A DNA stretch of 64,000 nucleotides from contig CAVUTF010000032.1 of NCBI GenBank assembly GCA_963744305.1, positions 1 through 64,000 on the forward strand. The letters are read 5' to 3'. The position numbers and the translations under genes were made by a program. The stretch's first letter is position 1. The number at the start of each line of letters is the position of its first letter. Shown piece after piece: positions 28,723 to 39,082 of this stretch. The DNA comes from FEN-1219 sp963744305 (GTDB lineage Bacteria > Pseudomonadota > Gammaproteobacteria > Steroidobacterales > Rariloculaceae). The notes beneath the pieces are model-generated. The model searched no databases and was not told the origin of the DNA. It worked only from the letters and a program-made list of their open reading frames with translations.

Positions 28723-30843
28723 CTCTGCAGAGCCTCGCGTACAGCGATCGTCACGCGAGCAACTTCCACGAGTTGTTCGAACGGGATCGGTGGGTTCCCG
28801 CTCGCGACCCCCTCGAGGAAGGCTCGGGCACAGCTCTTCTGGCCCTTGTCTTGCCGCCACAGGTTCATCGACTTGAAGCGCGGCCAGCCAAACCCGGTTA
28901 GTTTGCGGAAATTGTCGAGCCGCAGAACTCGGCCGCCAACAAACACCTCGAGCCGTTCTTTAGGAAACGACTTGCTCCCGTTGGCTAGGTAGTGAATCGT
29001 GCCGATCGAGCCGTCGGCGAATCGCAGCGAGATCGCCGCCGTATCCGCCGTCGGCGCGCGCATGGCAACGACGCTATGGCGTTCGATCGAAGCGCCTGCC
29101 AAGAAGCGCAGCAAGTCGATGAAGTGGCACGCTTCGCCGATGATTCGGCCCCCGCCGACTGACGGATCTTGAGTCCAGTGCTCCGGCGAAATCGAGCCGG
29201 CGTTGATCGTTGCAACGAATGCTTTTGGTTCGTGCATATCGGCCAGAAGCTCGCTGATCTTTACGACTTGCGGGGCATAGCGCCGATTGAATCCCACCGT
29301 CAACACCGGCGGCCGTGCGCCGCGACGCCGCCCGCTCATACGCCGCCGCAACCGCGTCCAGCTCTCCAGCATTCAGAGCGAGCGGCTTTTCGACGTAGAC
29401 GTGCTTGCCGGCCCGCAGCGCCGCAGACACGAGCGCCGCGTGCGTGTCGTGCCGCGTGGTGATCACGAGCGCGTCGACGCTGCCGTCGGCGATTACGCTA
29501 TCCGTGTCGGTCGTAGTTTGCTCGAAACCGAACTTCCTGCCGGCATGAGCGCCGGACACACCCGTCGTCGAGGCTATCGTGCGCAGCCGCGCGCCGGCCG
29601 CCTTGAAGGCCGGGATCAGCGCGGCAGACGCATAGTTGCCCGCCCCGATGAAGCCGACCGACACACCCGCCGCGTCGCGTACGCCGACCGCGCGCGGACT
29701 GGGCAACGCCAGCGTGCGACCGGCGCCTGCGATCTCGATCCCCGGATATTCGAGGAGGATTCCCAGCGAGGGCTCGGTGCCGTCGACCAATTGATACGCG
29801 CGCTGAGCATCATCGATCGCGAACCGGTGCGTGATCAGCCGCCCGACGTCGAGCCGCCCTTCCGCGAGCATGTCGAGCACCGCCTCGAAGTTGCGTTGCT
29901 CCGTCCAGCGAACAAAACCGATCGGATAGTCGCCGCCGCGCTCTTCGTACGCCGGATCGTAACGGCCCGGTCCGTAGGAGCACGATACTTGGAACGTCAG
30001 CTCCTTCTCGTAGAAGTCGGCGCGCGAAAGCTCGAGTCCCGCAGTGCCGACCAGAACGATTCGGCCGCGCTTGCGGCACATCAACGCTGCTTGATGCATC
30101 GGCTCGCTACTGGCGGTCGAGGCCGTGACGATGACGCCGTCGACGCCTCGTCCGCGAGACAACCGCCGCGCGGCCGCCACAGGATCCTCCCGCGACGGGT
30201 CCGCTACCGCAGCGCCGAGCTCTTGCGCCAGCGCGAGCCTGTCGGCTGCGGGATCCAATCCCAAAACCCGGCAACCGTGGGCGCGCAGCAGCTGCACGGT
30301 GAGGAGCCCGACCAACCCGAGACCGGTCACGACGACCGTCTCACCCAGCGTAGGCTGCAATAGGCGGACGCCCTGGAGGGCGACCGCGCCGATCACCGTG
30401 AACGCAGCGCTATCGTCCGTGACCTCGTCGGGCACCTTCGCACAAAGATTGACCGGAACGCTCACGATCTCGGCGTGCTTGCCGTTCGACGCCACGCGAT
30501 CTCCGATCTCAAACCCGGAGACGCCCTCGCCGAGGGCCTTTACGACGCCGACGTTGCAGTACCCCATCGGCAGCGGCTGGTCGAGCTTGCTCAGCACCGT
30601 CTCGAGCGTCGGCACGAGCCCATCGGTTTTGATTTTTTCGAGAACCATCCGCACCTTGTCCGGCTGCTGGCGGGCCTTGTTGAGCAAGCTCGCCTTGCCG
30701 AAGTCCACGAGCATCCGCTCCGTGCCGAGCGATATCAGCGTTCGCGAGGACGCGATCAGGAGCTGCCCATAGCCCACGGCCGGGCACGGAACGGAAGCGA
30801 CTTCGGTGCGACCGTCTTTGAGCGACTGCAATATCTGTTTCAA
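28719..30843 (-). CDS. Bi-domain oxidoreductase: MDR dehydrogenase + Gfo/Idh/MocA (one frameshift)
   Basis: About 708 residues. The N-terminal half is a medium-chain dehydrogenase (MKQILQSLKDGRTEVASVPC; SLGTERMLVDFGKASLLNKA; Rossmann VVVTGLGLVGLLTVQLLRAH near residue 170). The C-terminal half, from about residue 390, is a Gfo/Idh/MocA protein (VSVGFIGAGNYASAALI; HVYVEKPLALNAGELDA). Near 29320 the frame changes and continues as LTVGFNRRYAPQVVKI, GGGRIIGEACHFIDLLRFLA and FEQLVEVARVTIAVREALQS. The fusion is a known architecture of O-antigen loci, next to heparinase-like proteins; it probably oxidises and re-reduces a sugar nucleotide or sugar residue. Only one indel interrupts an otherwise conserved gene. 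Confidence 0.83.
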
Positions 30844-30858
30844 CTTCGGCCGCTTCTT

Positions 30859-31629
30859 TTACGGATGGGCAACCAATGCGTCTTTCTCGGCGCGGCTCGG
30901 ATAGTTGATCAGAACCGCCCGATAAACTCCCTTGAATACGAACAAGCTTCCGGCGGCGGCGCCCATCAAGCCGAACCGGCCAATGAGCTCGCCGATGTGA
31001 CCAACGGTTCCAGCGCCACCCAACGCCGTTAGCGGCAACGCCACTGCATCGCGAAACTGGGAGATCAACTCTAGATCGTACCCCTTCATCACGCCATCAT
31101 TGTCTATCGAATTGACGACGATTTCTCCGGCGCCCTTTTCCTCCGCCTCTCTCGCGAACTGCACGGCATCTTCGCCGCCGCGCCGAGTGCCGTTGTGCGT
31201 CCACACCTCGAATGTGTCCCTTCGTTTCGAGCGCCGGACATCGATGACCACGACCACGCTCTGGCTGCCGACCACGGCCGCCATGCGGGCCACGAGACCT
31301 GGGTCTTCGACGGCCGCAGAGCTCACCGCGACTTTTTCCACTCCCATGCTGACGATCTTGGCCGCCTGCTCTACGTTCTTGATGCCGCCACCGTAGCAGA
31401 GGGGCATCCGGCATTCCGCGGCGAGATTCTTGATCATCACGTAGTCCGGCTCGCGCGATCGCGCAGTAGCGTCGATGTCGAGCACGATCAGCTCGTCCAC
31501 CTCTTTCTCGTTGAATATCCGCACGGCATTGATCGGATCGCCGACGTACTTCGGCCGCGCAAACTGCACCGTCTTGACGAGCCCTCCGTCCTTCACGAGC
31601 AGGCACGGAATCAGTCGTGGTCGGAGCAT
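30859..31629 (-). CDS. hisF2: HisF-like ammonia-dependent subunit of sugar amidotransferase
   Basis: Intact 256-residue (beta/alpha)8 barrel of the HisF/WbpH-like group. IPCLLVKDGGLVKTVQF at residue 7, ELIVLDIDATARSREPDY, MPLCYGGGIKNVEQAAKI, EIVVNSIDNDGVMKGYDLEL and LTALGGAGTVGHIGELI match the LPS-locus paralogue. True histidine-pathway HisF has a catalytic Asp in CLDVKDG; here the residue is Leu, which fits loss of the cyclase reaction, while the second Asp (VVVIDVRR) remains. With HisH and the WbpG-type gene it supplies ammonia for converting a sugar N-acetyl group to an acetamidine, as in Pseudomonas O antigen. HisH stops only 3 bases before its ATG. Confidence 0.88.
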   Translation of the reverse strand: MLRPRLIPCLLVKDGGLVKTVQFARPKYVGDPINAVRIFNEKEVDELIVLDIDATARSREPDYVMIKNLAAECRMPLCYGGGIKNVEQAAKIVSMGVEKVAVSSAAVEDPGLVARMAAVVGSQSVVVVIDVRRSKRRDTFEVWTHNGTRRGGEDAVQFAREAEEKGAGEIVVNSIDNDGVMKGYDLELISQFRDAVALPLTALGGAGTVGHIGELIGRFGLMGAAAGSLFVFKGVYRAVLINYPSRAEKDALVAHP

Positions 31630-31632
31630 GTC

Positions 31633-32247
31633 TCACAACTCGGCGAAGTTATTGAGAAGCCTAATGCCCCACTGATGGCTCTTCTCCGGATGAAACTGCA
31701 CGCCGTAGACATTTGCGGAACGGACGCTGGACGCGAAAGCCCCGTTGTAGTGCGTCACCGCGAGTACGTCCTCGCTCGCGCGGGCACTGAAGTAATAGGA
31801 ATGCAAGAAATAGAACCGCGCGTCCACGGCGAGACTCTTGAACAGGCCTTCACTGTCGTTTGGCCGCACGTCGTTCCAGCCCATGTGCGGTAGATGGGTC
31901 TTGTGAGAGAACGTCGAGACGTCGAAACGCTTGACCTCCCCGTCAATCCAGCCCAACCCGTCCAAATTCCCTTCATCGCTCCGCTTAGCGAGCATTTGCA
32001 TGCCGACACAAATACCGAGCAGAGGTTTTCGCTCGACGAGCACGGAACGCTCCAGAGCGTCCCTCATACCGGAGCTGTTCAGTCGGTTGATCGCCCAGTC
32101 GAACGCGCCGACGCCGGGGAGAATGACCTTGTCGGCGGAGTGAATGTCCTCCGCGGAAGTCGCGAGTTGGCACGGGATACCGAGCTTCCTGAAGATGTTG
32201 GCGATGGCGTCGACGTTGCCCAACCCATAGTGGACGATTGCGATCAC
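31633..32247 (-). CDS. hisH2: HisH-like glutamine amidotransferase subunit
   Basis: 204 residues from GTG at 32247, which overlaps the WbpG stop in GTGA. Class I glutaminase triad: nucleophile Cys in LLGICVGMQMLAKRSDEG (about residue 82) and His/Glu in GVQFHPEKSHQWG (about residue 183). LPGVGAFDWAINRL is the typical HisH segment. It hydrolyses glutamine and channels ammonia through the HisF-like barrel to the WbpG-type synthase. Its position between wbpG and hisF makes a separate role in histidine synthesis unlikely. Confidence 0.9.
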   Translation of the reverse strand: MIAIVHYGLGNVDAIANIFRKLGIPCQLATSAEDIHSADKVILPGVGAFDWAINRLNSSGMRDALERSVLVERKPLLGICVGMQMLAKRSDEGNLDGLGWIDGEVKRFDVSTFSHKTHLPHMGWNDVRPNDSEGLFKSLAVDARFYFLHSYYFSARASEDVLAVTHYNGAFASSVRSANVYGVQFHPEKSHQWGIRLLNNFAEL

Positions 32248-33383
32248 CGTTTTCCGCCCAGTTGCATACCGACCAATCTCATGACCTTTGCTCCGACGGC
32301 GTAGATGGCCTCCTGGGACCTGTAATCCTTGTACGACTTGTTCGGCGCGTCCAAGTACCCGAGCAGCTCGGTGGAAGAGATGCCGAGCTTCGTGGCGACG
32401 TATTCTATATCGTGACCGATCGTGGCTTCGTCGTAGGCCGGTTGGGCGAGCTTCTCGAGAGCCTCCGCGCGCGTCATCTGCTTCGTGAGTATCAGGCTCG
32501 AGTACTGCACCCGCCTCGTGTCGTAGCCGAATTTCTTCGGCAGCCAATAGCTCTCGTAAAACTGCGTGAACCGCGACTCGAAGTGTTTTTGCGGGTACGG
32601 CTGCCAGCCGAATTCTTCCTGAAGAAACCGCATTGCGTCCGCCTTGACATACGGCACGTAGTTCAACGGCGTGACGACTCGTATCCTCCTGATATATCGC
32701 AAATACACCTTGTGCCGCAGAATGCTCGTGATCGGAAAAGTGGCGAGCGGCCGACTGCCGAAACGGCGGTGGATGTCGCGCAGCTGCACGGAATCGGACT
32801 GGTAGTACATCCACTCGATCGGGTTGCGAATGCACTCCGTCGACAAGTTGGCGCCCGTCAGGATGTACCTAACCCGGTGCTGCTCCGCAAAGTTGTACAT
32901 CGTCGCGAAAAAGGCATGGTCCTGCGGCGTGTCGATGTGCGGCACGCCGGACTTGAAGAATGCCAGTTGCAGATCGCGCATCTCCGGCCAATCGATGACC
33001 TCCGTGTAGAGGTCGAGGCCGAGACCGTCCACGAGCTTCTCGATATTGTTGACGGCAATCTGCGAGTTCCAGCCGGCGTCCACATGGAACACCAAAGGCC
33101 GTAGGTTGAGCCGCGCCTTTGCGATGTAGGTCAGGTACGAGCTGTCGATGCCTCCGCTCACGCCGATGATGCAGTCGAAGTCGCGTCCGGTGCCTTCCGC
33201 CCTGATCTCGGCCGCTATCTTGTCGAGCTCCGCTCTGCCCCGCTCGTCCACGTGCCAATTCGGCAGCACCTCGGTGTAGAACGTCGTGCAGTGATCACAA
33301 ACGCCATCAGACCCGAAGGTAATCTTCGAGTCGCTCGTGTCCATGACACAGTTCGTGCAAATCTGGTAGCGGCTTGCCGACAT
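32244..33383 (-). CDS. wbpG: N-acetyl sugar amidotransferase (WbpG/PseA family)
   Basis: Intact 379 residues. The N-terminus has a zinc-type pair of cysteine motifs (ICTNCVMD and CDHC near residue 30), then the ATP PP-loop pyrophosphatase motif GVSGGIDSSYLTYIAKA near 75 and VFHVDAGWNSQIAVNNIEKL. HRVRYILTGANLSTECIRNP and RDIHRRFGSRPL are family signatures. It activates the N-acetyl group of a nucleotide sugar and aminates it with ammonia delivered by HisH/HisF. In Pseudomonas this yields the amidino sugar of B-band O antigen, and PseA does the same for acetamidino-pseudaminic acid. The gene begins three bases after the preceding GT4 stop region and ends in the GTGA overlap. Confidence 0.9.
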   Translation of the reverse strand: MSASRYQICTNCVMDTSDSKITFGSDGVCDHCTTFYTEVLPNWHVDERGRAELDKIAAEIRAEGTGRDFDCIIGVSGGIDSSYLTYIAKARLNLRPLVFHVDAGWNSQIAVNNIEKLVDGLGLDLYTEVIDWPEMRDLQLAFFKSGVPHIDTPQDHAFFATMYNFAEQHRVRYILTGANLSTECIRNPIEWMYYQSDSVQLRDIHRRFGSRPLATFPITSILRHKVYLRYIRRIRVVTPLNYVPYVKADAMRFLQEEFGWQPYPQKHFESRFTQFYESYWLPKKFGYDTRRVQYSSLILTKQMTRAEALEKLAQPAYDEATIGHDIEYVATKLGISSTELLGYLDAPNKSYKDYRSQEAIYAVGAKVMRLVGMQLGGKR

Positions 33384-34526
33384 CTAGCTCAGCCCTGAGA
33401 TCGTTTTCAGAAAGGTCCAAGTCTCGTCGGCGCATCGCGACCAGGAATACTGCGTCGAAAGTCTCTTCGCGCGATCCGCGAGCGACACTCTGAGCTCTGC
33501 GTTTCGTGACGAGCGTCTCGAGCGCGTTTGCAATCGACGCGAAATCCTCCGGGTCGAAATACACGCCGCCGTCCCGCAATACCTCCGGCATCGGCCCTCG
33601 GTCGGAGCACGCAATCGGCAGTCCAATAGCCATCGCCTCGACGAGCGTGTTGGGCATATTCTCGCAACTGGACGCGAAGACGAATAGATTGGCATCGGCG
33701 AGCAAGCCCGGGAGATCGTCGTGCTGCACGAAATCCCAGGCATTTGACGAACATCCGCTGGGTATCGGTGCGCGCGATCTCTTTCTCGAGGAGACGCAGT
33801 GCTCGTCCCGAGCCTCCGCCGGCGAGTGTGAGCTCGATGTTGTGGCCGCGGCTGCGGAGGTGCCCGATCGCCTTCACGACGACCCACTGATGCTTGTACA
33901 TGGAGGCGTTGGAGACGTAAACGCAGCGGATCGGCCTGCGCTCGTCGCGCGGCCACTCCGCCTGCACGCTTCGTTCCCTGAACTCGTTGCCGACGCCGTG
34001 CGGTATCACGGTGGTCCGATGCAGCTTGCCCGTGGTCTGCTTGAATCACCTTCGCCGCGTACTCCGTCAAGAAGATCACGCCATCGGCAAATCGCATCGA
34101 TTGGCTTTGGACGATTCGTAACAGCATGAGCCGGAGGCGCGCTTTGGAAAATCCGAAGCGCTCTTATCTCGCCCGGCTCATAGGACAGCATGTCACGGCT
34201 CATCGTCACCGCCGGACGAAACCTGCAGACACTGCCGGCATCGGTGTTGAGCAGGATGGTGCAGCCGTTCTTGCGTGCTTCGTTCGGGAGCGCGCGATAC
34301 TGCCACCAAACCTGGTGCAGAAGGGTACGTTCGAGCTCGGGAGGGTTGTGCTTGATGAGCCAGGGTTCGTCGGGCAGGCCTGCAAGCAAGGCACCGATAG
34401 GACCAGACGTGCACGGCGCTGATCCCGTGCTCGAGCGGGATTGCCGTTGCTCAGGATGCCGAGCAAATGTGCTTTGGCCCCGCCCGAGCGGTTGCGCGAT
34501 GCGTCGATTCCGACGACGAGGCCCAT
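33384..34526 (-). CDS. GT4 glycosyltransferase (frameshifted)
   Basis: The start MGLVVGIDASRNRSGGAKAH at 34526 overlaps the upstream methyltransferase stop by one base (TGATG). Parts in successive frames: LAGLPDEPWLIKHNPPELER (about 34380), FADGVIFLTEYAAKVIQADH (about 34090), IPHGVGNEFRERSVQAEW with CVYVSNASMYKHQWVVVKAI (about 34000-33890), then LFVFASSCENMPNTLVEAMA with GLPIACSDRGPMPEVLRDGG (about 33690-33570) and a C-terminus ending at 33384. SCENMPNTLVEAMA is the donor-phosphate signature of GT4. About 380 residues, frame changes near 34430, 34120, 34020, 33740 and 33500. Donor unknown; it lies beside the amidino-sugar genes and may transfer that sugar. Confidence 0.75.
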
Positions 34527-35510
34527 CAGTGCGCTGCGCCCTGTATGGCGCGGCCGACGAGATGTCCCGCCTTTAGCACCTCGATCCGCTCCATGCCGGC
34601 TTCTTGTAGCCATCGCCCAATTGTCGTCGGCGTCTGCGGATTATCGAACTCCGGGGCCAACCAATCGAACGTGTCGAGCAAGGACCATTCCAACTGCTGC
34701 TGTTCGTCGAGCGGCAGCTCCCCGACATAGTTCGCGACGGGCACGAGCCTCTTTAGCTGACCGCCAACCGCCGGGACCTTCGCAACGAGACAGCTCACCG
34801 GTAGCAGCTTCGGCACCAACGTCTGCAGCAAAGCGAAAAGGCGCGGCTTGGAAATTCGTTTCGTGAACGGGCGAAGCCAGTACTTCGGAAGTAGCGCACT
34901 CTTCCATGAGCTTCTGATAGAAATCCACACATAGCCGTCCGCCGACCGCCACCATCGGCGGCAGACGCCGCGAACGCACGCGCCACATCAGGCGTGTGCT
35001 GCAAGACGCCTAAGCGAATAGACAAAGGCGAAATCGCCTTTCCGAAAGGGCAACGAATAGACATCGCCCTGCACGACGAGCAGTCGCTCGGATCGACCAA
35101 GATTCTCGTAACAGGCGTCGACGGCGTTGGAGTAGTCGAGAGCCACGACTTCAGCGCCGGCTTCCAAGGCGACCTCCGCGAAGCGGCCGGCGCCGCAGCC
35201 GACGTCGAGCACGCGCTGGCCGGCGAGATCCGACGGTTTCCATCCGGTCGCTTCCCAAAAGCGGTTTGCGGAGATCGGGTGGCCCGAGTGGCTGTCCAAT
35301 TGCGTCTTGCTGAACGTGTTCCATTGCATGCCGAAATTGTCGGCGTAATTCGATTCCGGCACGAAACGCGGAATGTAGTTTCGAACCGGATAACGATGGC
35401 GGCCGTCCTCGGAGACGAGCCACGCCGCGCTCGACGCGCGATCCCGAAGTCTCGATATCCACGAGCTCGAGCCGCTGGCCGCTCTGCGGGCACCGAAGCA
35501 AATCAAGCAT
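34526..35510 (-). CDS. Class I SAM methyltransferase with Trm112-like N-terminus (frameshifted)
   Basis: ATG at 35510 gives MLDLLRCPQSGQRLELVDIE, the Cys-containing Trm112-like start typical of these methyltransferases. After frame changes come YPVRNYIPRFVPESNYADNF, the SAM motif QRVLDVGCGAGRFAEVALEA (about 35220), VVALDYSNAVDACYENLG and a post-motif LGVLQHTPDVARAFA (about 35000). The C-terminal half continues from about 34930 with LVPVANYVGELPLDEQQQLE and DTFDWLAPEFDNPQTPTTIG to the stop at 34526. About 328 residues. The architecture is common in LPS loci, where such enzymes methylate a sugar or modify a lipid-linked intermediate. The start overlaps the end of the upstream amidotransferase. 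Confidence 0.75.
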
Positions 35511-37384
35511 GGCGGCGTTCAACCGCTTCACCGAGCGAAATCGGTACTCGCGCCGCCACAGCTCGAACATCAACAACCCGAACAGGCGCTCGCCGTTCGC
35601 CCTGCCGTTCCTCATGACTCGCCGAGCAAACGCTGTATCAATGTCCGATCGAACGTTGTTTGGCTCGTTGTCGAGCAGGACCTCGCGGAAGTACACCAGC
35701 CACGGCCCGGACTGAAGCCACGCGGACAGCGGGATGGAAAAACCCTGCTTTGCGGCATAGTGATCGAAGCCCGGCGGCAAAAGACGCGCCGCCAGTTCTT
35801 CAGAAGACCTTGCGGTTCGTCGCCGTGGCCTTCAAGTCGGAGGGACCCCGAAGGCAAACTCGATCACGCGGAAGTCGAGCATCGGCGCTCGCACTTCCAG
35901 CGAATTGAGCATGCTGGCGCGATCGACTTTTACCAGGATGTCCTCAGGAAGATATGTCTCGAAATCGAGGCGGTCGCCCGCTGCAGCAGGTCGCCGGCGT
36001 CCGTAGCCGACGGCCACGAAGCGACTCGGCCACGAGAGCCCAGCGCATCATCGCCCGCCATCAGCTTCCGCCGCGCGGCCGCATCGAAGTAGGACGCGAT
36101 CATCGGAACGTCATTATCGGTCGAGTCGACTAGCGCCTGAAACCAATTTCGTCCCTTGAACCCGACCGGCAAGGTCGAAGCCCGAGCCAAGCGGCTGCGC
36201 CGCGCGCCGACAACGGAACCCACCCGAACATTCTCTCGAAACAGAGCAGCCGATCGTAGTGCGAGTAGCCGCCGAACAGCTCGTCGCCCCCGTCTCCCCC
36301 CAACGCCACCGTGCAGTGCTGCGAATAGGCGCGCTGACCAGATACGTCGGGATCATCGATGAGTCGATGAGCGGCTCGTCGAACTGCCGGGCCAACATCG
36401 GAAGCATGTCGCCGGGTCGCGGCATCAGCTTCCAGCTCGACGTGCTCCGTTTCGAAATGCCTCGCGATGAGACGCGCATGCTCGTCTCGTCAAATTCGTC
36501 GTAGCCCGGAAAGCTAACCGTGAAGGTCTTGACGTTGCCTGCTGCCCGCACAGCAAGCGCCGTCACGAGGCTCGAGTCCACTCCGCCGCTCAGGAGGATC
36601 CCCACGCGGAACGTCGGCGACGAGCTGACGCCGCACGGCATTCTCCAGAGCGTCTTCGAGTTCCCGAGAAGCTCATTCATCGTCGGTGCCGGCGTAGCGG
36701 TGAGATCGAACTCGGCAGCCGCCAGTACCGCCAACGGCGCGACTGGCCGCTGTCGAAATCGAAGAGCAGCGCGTGCGCGGCAGGCAGCTTCTGCACGTCT
36801 CAGGATGCCCCGTCGCCAGGAACGAACCCTGGGCGAGATAGCAGTCGAGCGAGCCTATCGATCGTCGCGGCAGGGAATGATCGGCCATTAGGCCCTTGAG
36901 CTCCGAGGCGAACCGAAGCCGTCCCGCCGCCGTCGCATAGAACAGCGGCTTCTCGCCGGCGCGGTCGCGCGCCAGAAACACATGCCGAGCGCGCGAATCG
37001 TAGAGCGCGAAGGCAAACATGCCGTTCAGCTTCGACAGACACTCCGTGCCCCATTCCTGATAAGCAGCCAGCAGGACCTCGGTGTCGGTATTCGATCGAA
37101 ACGTGCCCACGTCCTCAAGCTCGGCGCGCAGATCGCCGAAGTTGTAGATCTCGCCGTTGAAAACGATCGCGAGCTCGCCTGTCGCGTCCTGCATGGGCTG
37201 GTGTCCGGCCGGATGTAGAGGTCGATGATCGCGAGCGTCGGTGAGCTAGGCCCACGTCACCGTTGGGCGACCACCATTCGCCGGCGTCGTCGGGACCGCG
37301 ATGGCGCATGACATCGCGTCCCGCGCCAACCATCGGCGGTCCGTAATGCTGCGCTGCGAAGGCTATCCCGACAATCCCGCACAT
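35503..37384 (-). CDS. AsnB-like glutamine amidotransferase 2 (frameshifted)
   Basis: MCGIVGIAFAAQ at 37384 provides the catalytic Cys2. DVMRHRGPDDAGEWW, IVFNGEIYNFGDLRAELE, TDTEVLLAAYQEWGTECLSK and FLARDRAGEKPLFYATA complete the glutaminase domain. The synthase domain carries GILLSGGVDSSLVTALAV (about 36580), a broken GDGGDELF region (about 36280), DFETYLPEDILVKVDRASML (about 35960) and a C-terminal tail from 35770 with QGFSIPLSAWLQSG. About 627 residues. Frame changes near 37200, 36760, 36530, 36230, 36010, 35840 and 35780. In O-antigen loci such enzymes convert uronic acid carboxyls to amides (Bordetella WbmE is the described example) rather than making asparagine. The 130-base gap upstream, to the wzx stop, holds nothing obvious. 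Confidence 0.78.
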
Positions 37385-37514
37385 AGGGATCGTCCAGAGG
37401 CGACCGCGGATCTCGCCACGAAGCATAGGCGTGTGTTTTGAAGGATGCTTCAACTATGCTCCGCAATTGGGCGAATGCGGTCTGCAACAGGCAGAGACAC
37501 TGCTTCAGAAACTG

Positions 37515-39052
37515 CTAGCTCCTCGTAAATTCGAAAATAGATAGATTCAAGAATCTCTGCCGCAGCGCCTTGATACTGACAAAAGCAATGGATGTCATCG
37601 CGAGATACGCAATCAACGCCGCAAGCGAATCGAAATCAGGAAGCGGCGGCTGAACGGTTCGATCGATGTTCTACCTTTATGGCAATCGACAGGACAAGCG
37701 ATAAAGCGATGACGACGAAGGACTGCAAGATATAGCGAGGAACAGAATAGCGGGCGTCCGCGAAAAAAACTTCTCTTCGCGATGAGGATGTACCCAATGA
37801 TCATGACGACCTGCACAAACGCATAGCCAATGACGGCCCCTCGCTCTTGCCACAACGTACGAACACCCATAGAACTGGAATCTGGACGATAGCCAGCAGG
37901 CTCAGAAAGACGATTCTTTGTCGAAGGCCGCCCACGAAATCCGCCATCGTCGGGATAAAACAAGAGGCGGAATGCGTCAAGATCACCGCTGCCAGGATCG
38001 AAAAGAGCGCGGGCCGGACGAACTGGCCTGGAAGTAGCAGGTGCGCTAGGACGCCAGAAGCCAAAAGAAATGCTCCGGTCGCACCGGCAGCGATCACGAT
38101 GAACGAGAACAGGCATCCCATAGCGCAACGACGGCCGCCGGCCCAGCGCTCTTCACTTCGTAGGCTCTTACTGCGAGAGCATTGCCGATGGTTATGAATG
38201 GGAAACTGATCATCTCGAGCAGCCTCGTAAAGGCTCCGATCACGCCGACGACCTCGGCGCCAGTAGCCTGCCAAACAGAATGAACGGTATTGACTGAAAT
38301 ACGCGCGTTGCCAAACCGACGCTCAGAAAGCTGGCGCTGTCCTTCAGCAGCTCCCGGTAAGATCCTAACTGTGAGAGGGTACCGGCTGCGAAACACTCGT
38401 CCCGGTTGGTGGCGCTCGCGTTCTCTAAAATGAGTATCGTGATGGCAAGCACGGTCGAAACGACTGATGTGATAAGCGTCGCCCATGCGAGCGACATATA
38501 CGTAGGCGCGAACCAAGCCACCATCGACCAGCCGACCGTTCGGACGATCGACTCAACAGTGTCCAATACGGCCAACCAACCGAACGCGAGATAGGACTGC
38601 AGGCACGATCGAACGAAAGTGGCCGCAACGCTAGTCCAAGTTGCCATTACCATCACGACCACAAACGTGGGTCGACTGACACTCTCGTCGACGCCGAGGC
38701 AACTGCCCAGGAGATCGCTAGCATGGGTATCAGGCCGATGGTCCCCAACTACCGTTTGTAGACGGGCGGAGCGTAAAAGCGCTTCGCGGGCGAAGATTGC
38801 CCCGCGCAGTCGCGCCTCAGCGATGGTTTTTCCCGCCGCCGATGCGACTCCGAAGTCGGCGAACAGCACCAAGACGTTCAGCACCGCGCTTACATAGACG
38901 AAAATGCCGTACTCGGTGGCGCCTATGGCACGAACGAGCAGAGGAAAGACAATCAACGACAATACGCTCGTAATGAGGCGTGGAACGGAGCTGAAGCCGA
39001 TCACCGATAGGAGATAGCGCGGTCCGTGCAGCCGAGCGCTGTCGTCGTGCAT
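37515..39052 (-). CDS. wzx: Wzx-type lipid-linked oligosaccharide flippase (frameshifted)
   Basis: ATG at 39052. The first part (LLSVIGFSSVPRLITSVLSL, FPLLVRAIGATEYGIFVYVS, LFADFGVASAAGKTIAEARL) is the usual PST/Wzx start. Hydrophobic helices continue through TYMSLAWATLITSVVSTVLA (about 38490) and later frames (CLFSFIVIAAGATGAFLLAS about 38110; QRIVFLSLLAIVQIPVLWVF about 37910). A hydrophobic C-terminus ends at 37515. About 512 residues with 12 or more predicted helices. It flips the undecaprenyl-linked repeat unit to the periplasm. Frame changes near 38820, 38310, 38130, 37830 and 37730. No wzy polymerase or wzz was recognised in the window. Confidence 0.75.
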
Positions 39053-39082
39053 GTTCTAACCGAAAGAGCAGTGAGCGGTCGT

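Noticed and set aside
35151..35780. Fusion of the AsnB C-terminus with a methyltransferase
   Set aside because: The methyltransferase has its own ATG at 35510 and the AsnB family tail ends just before it; continuous reading is due to an indel.
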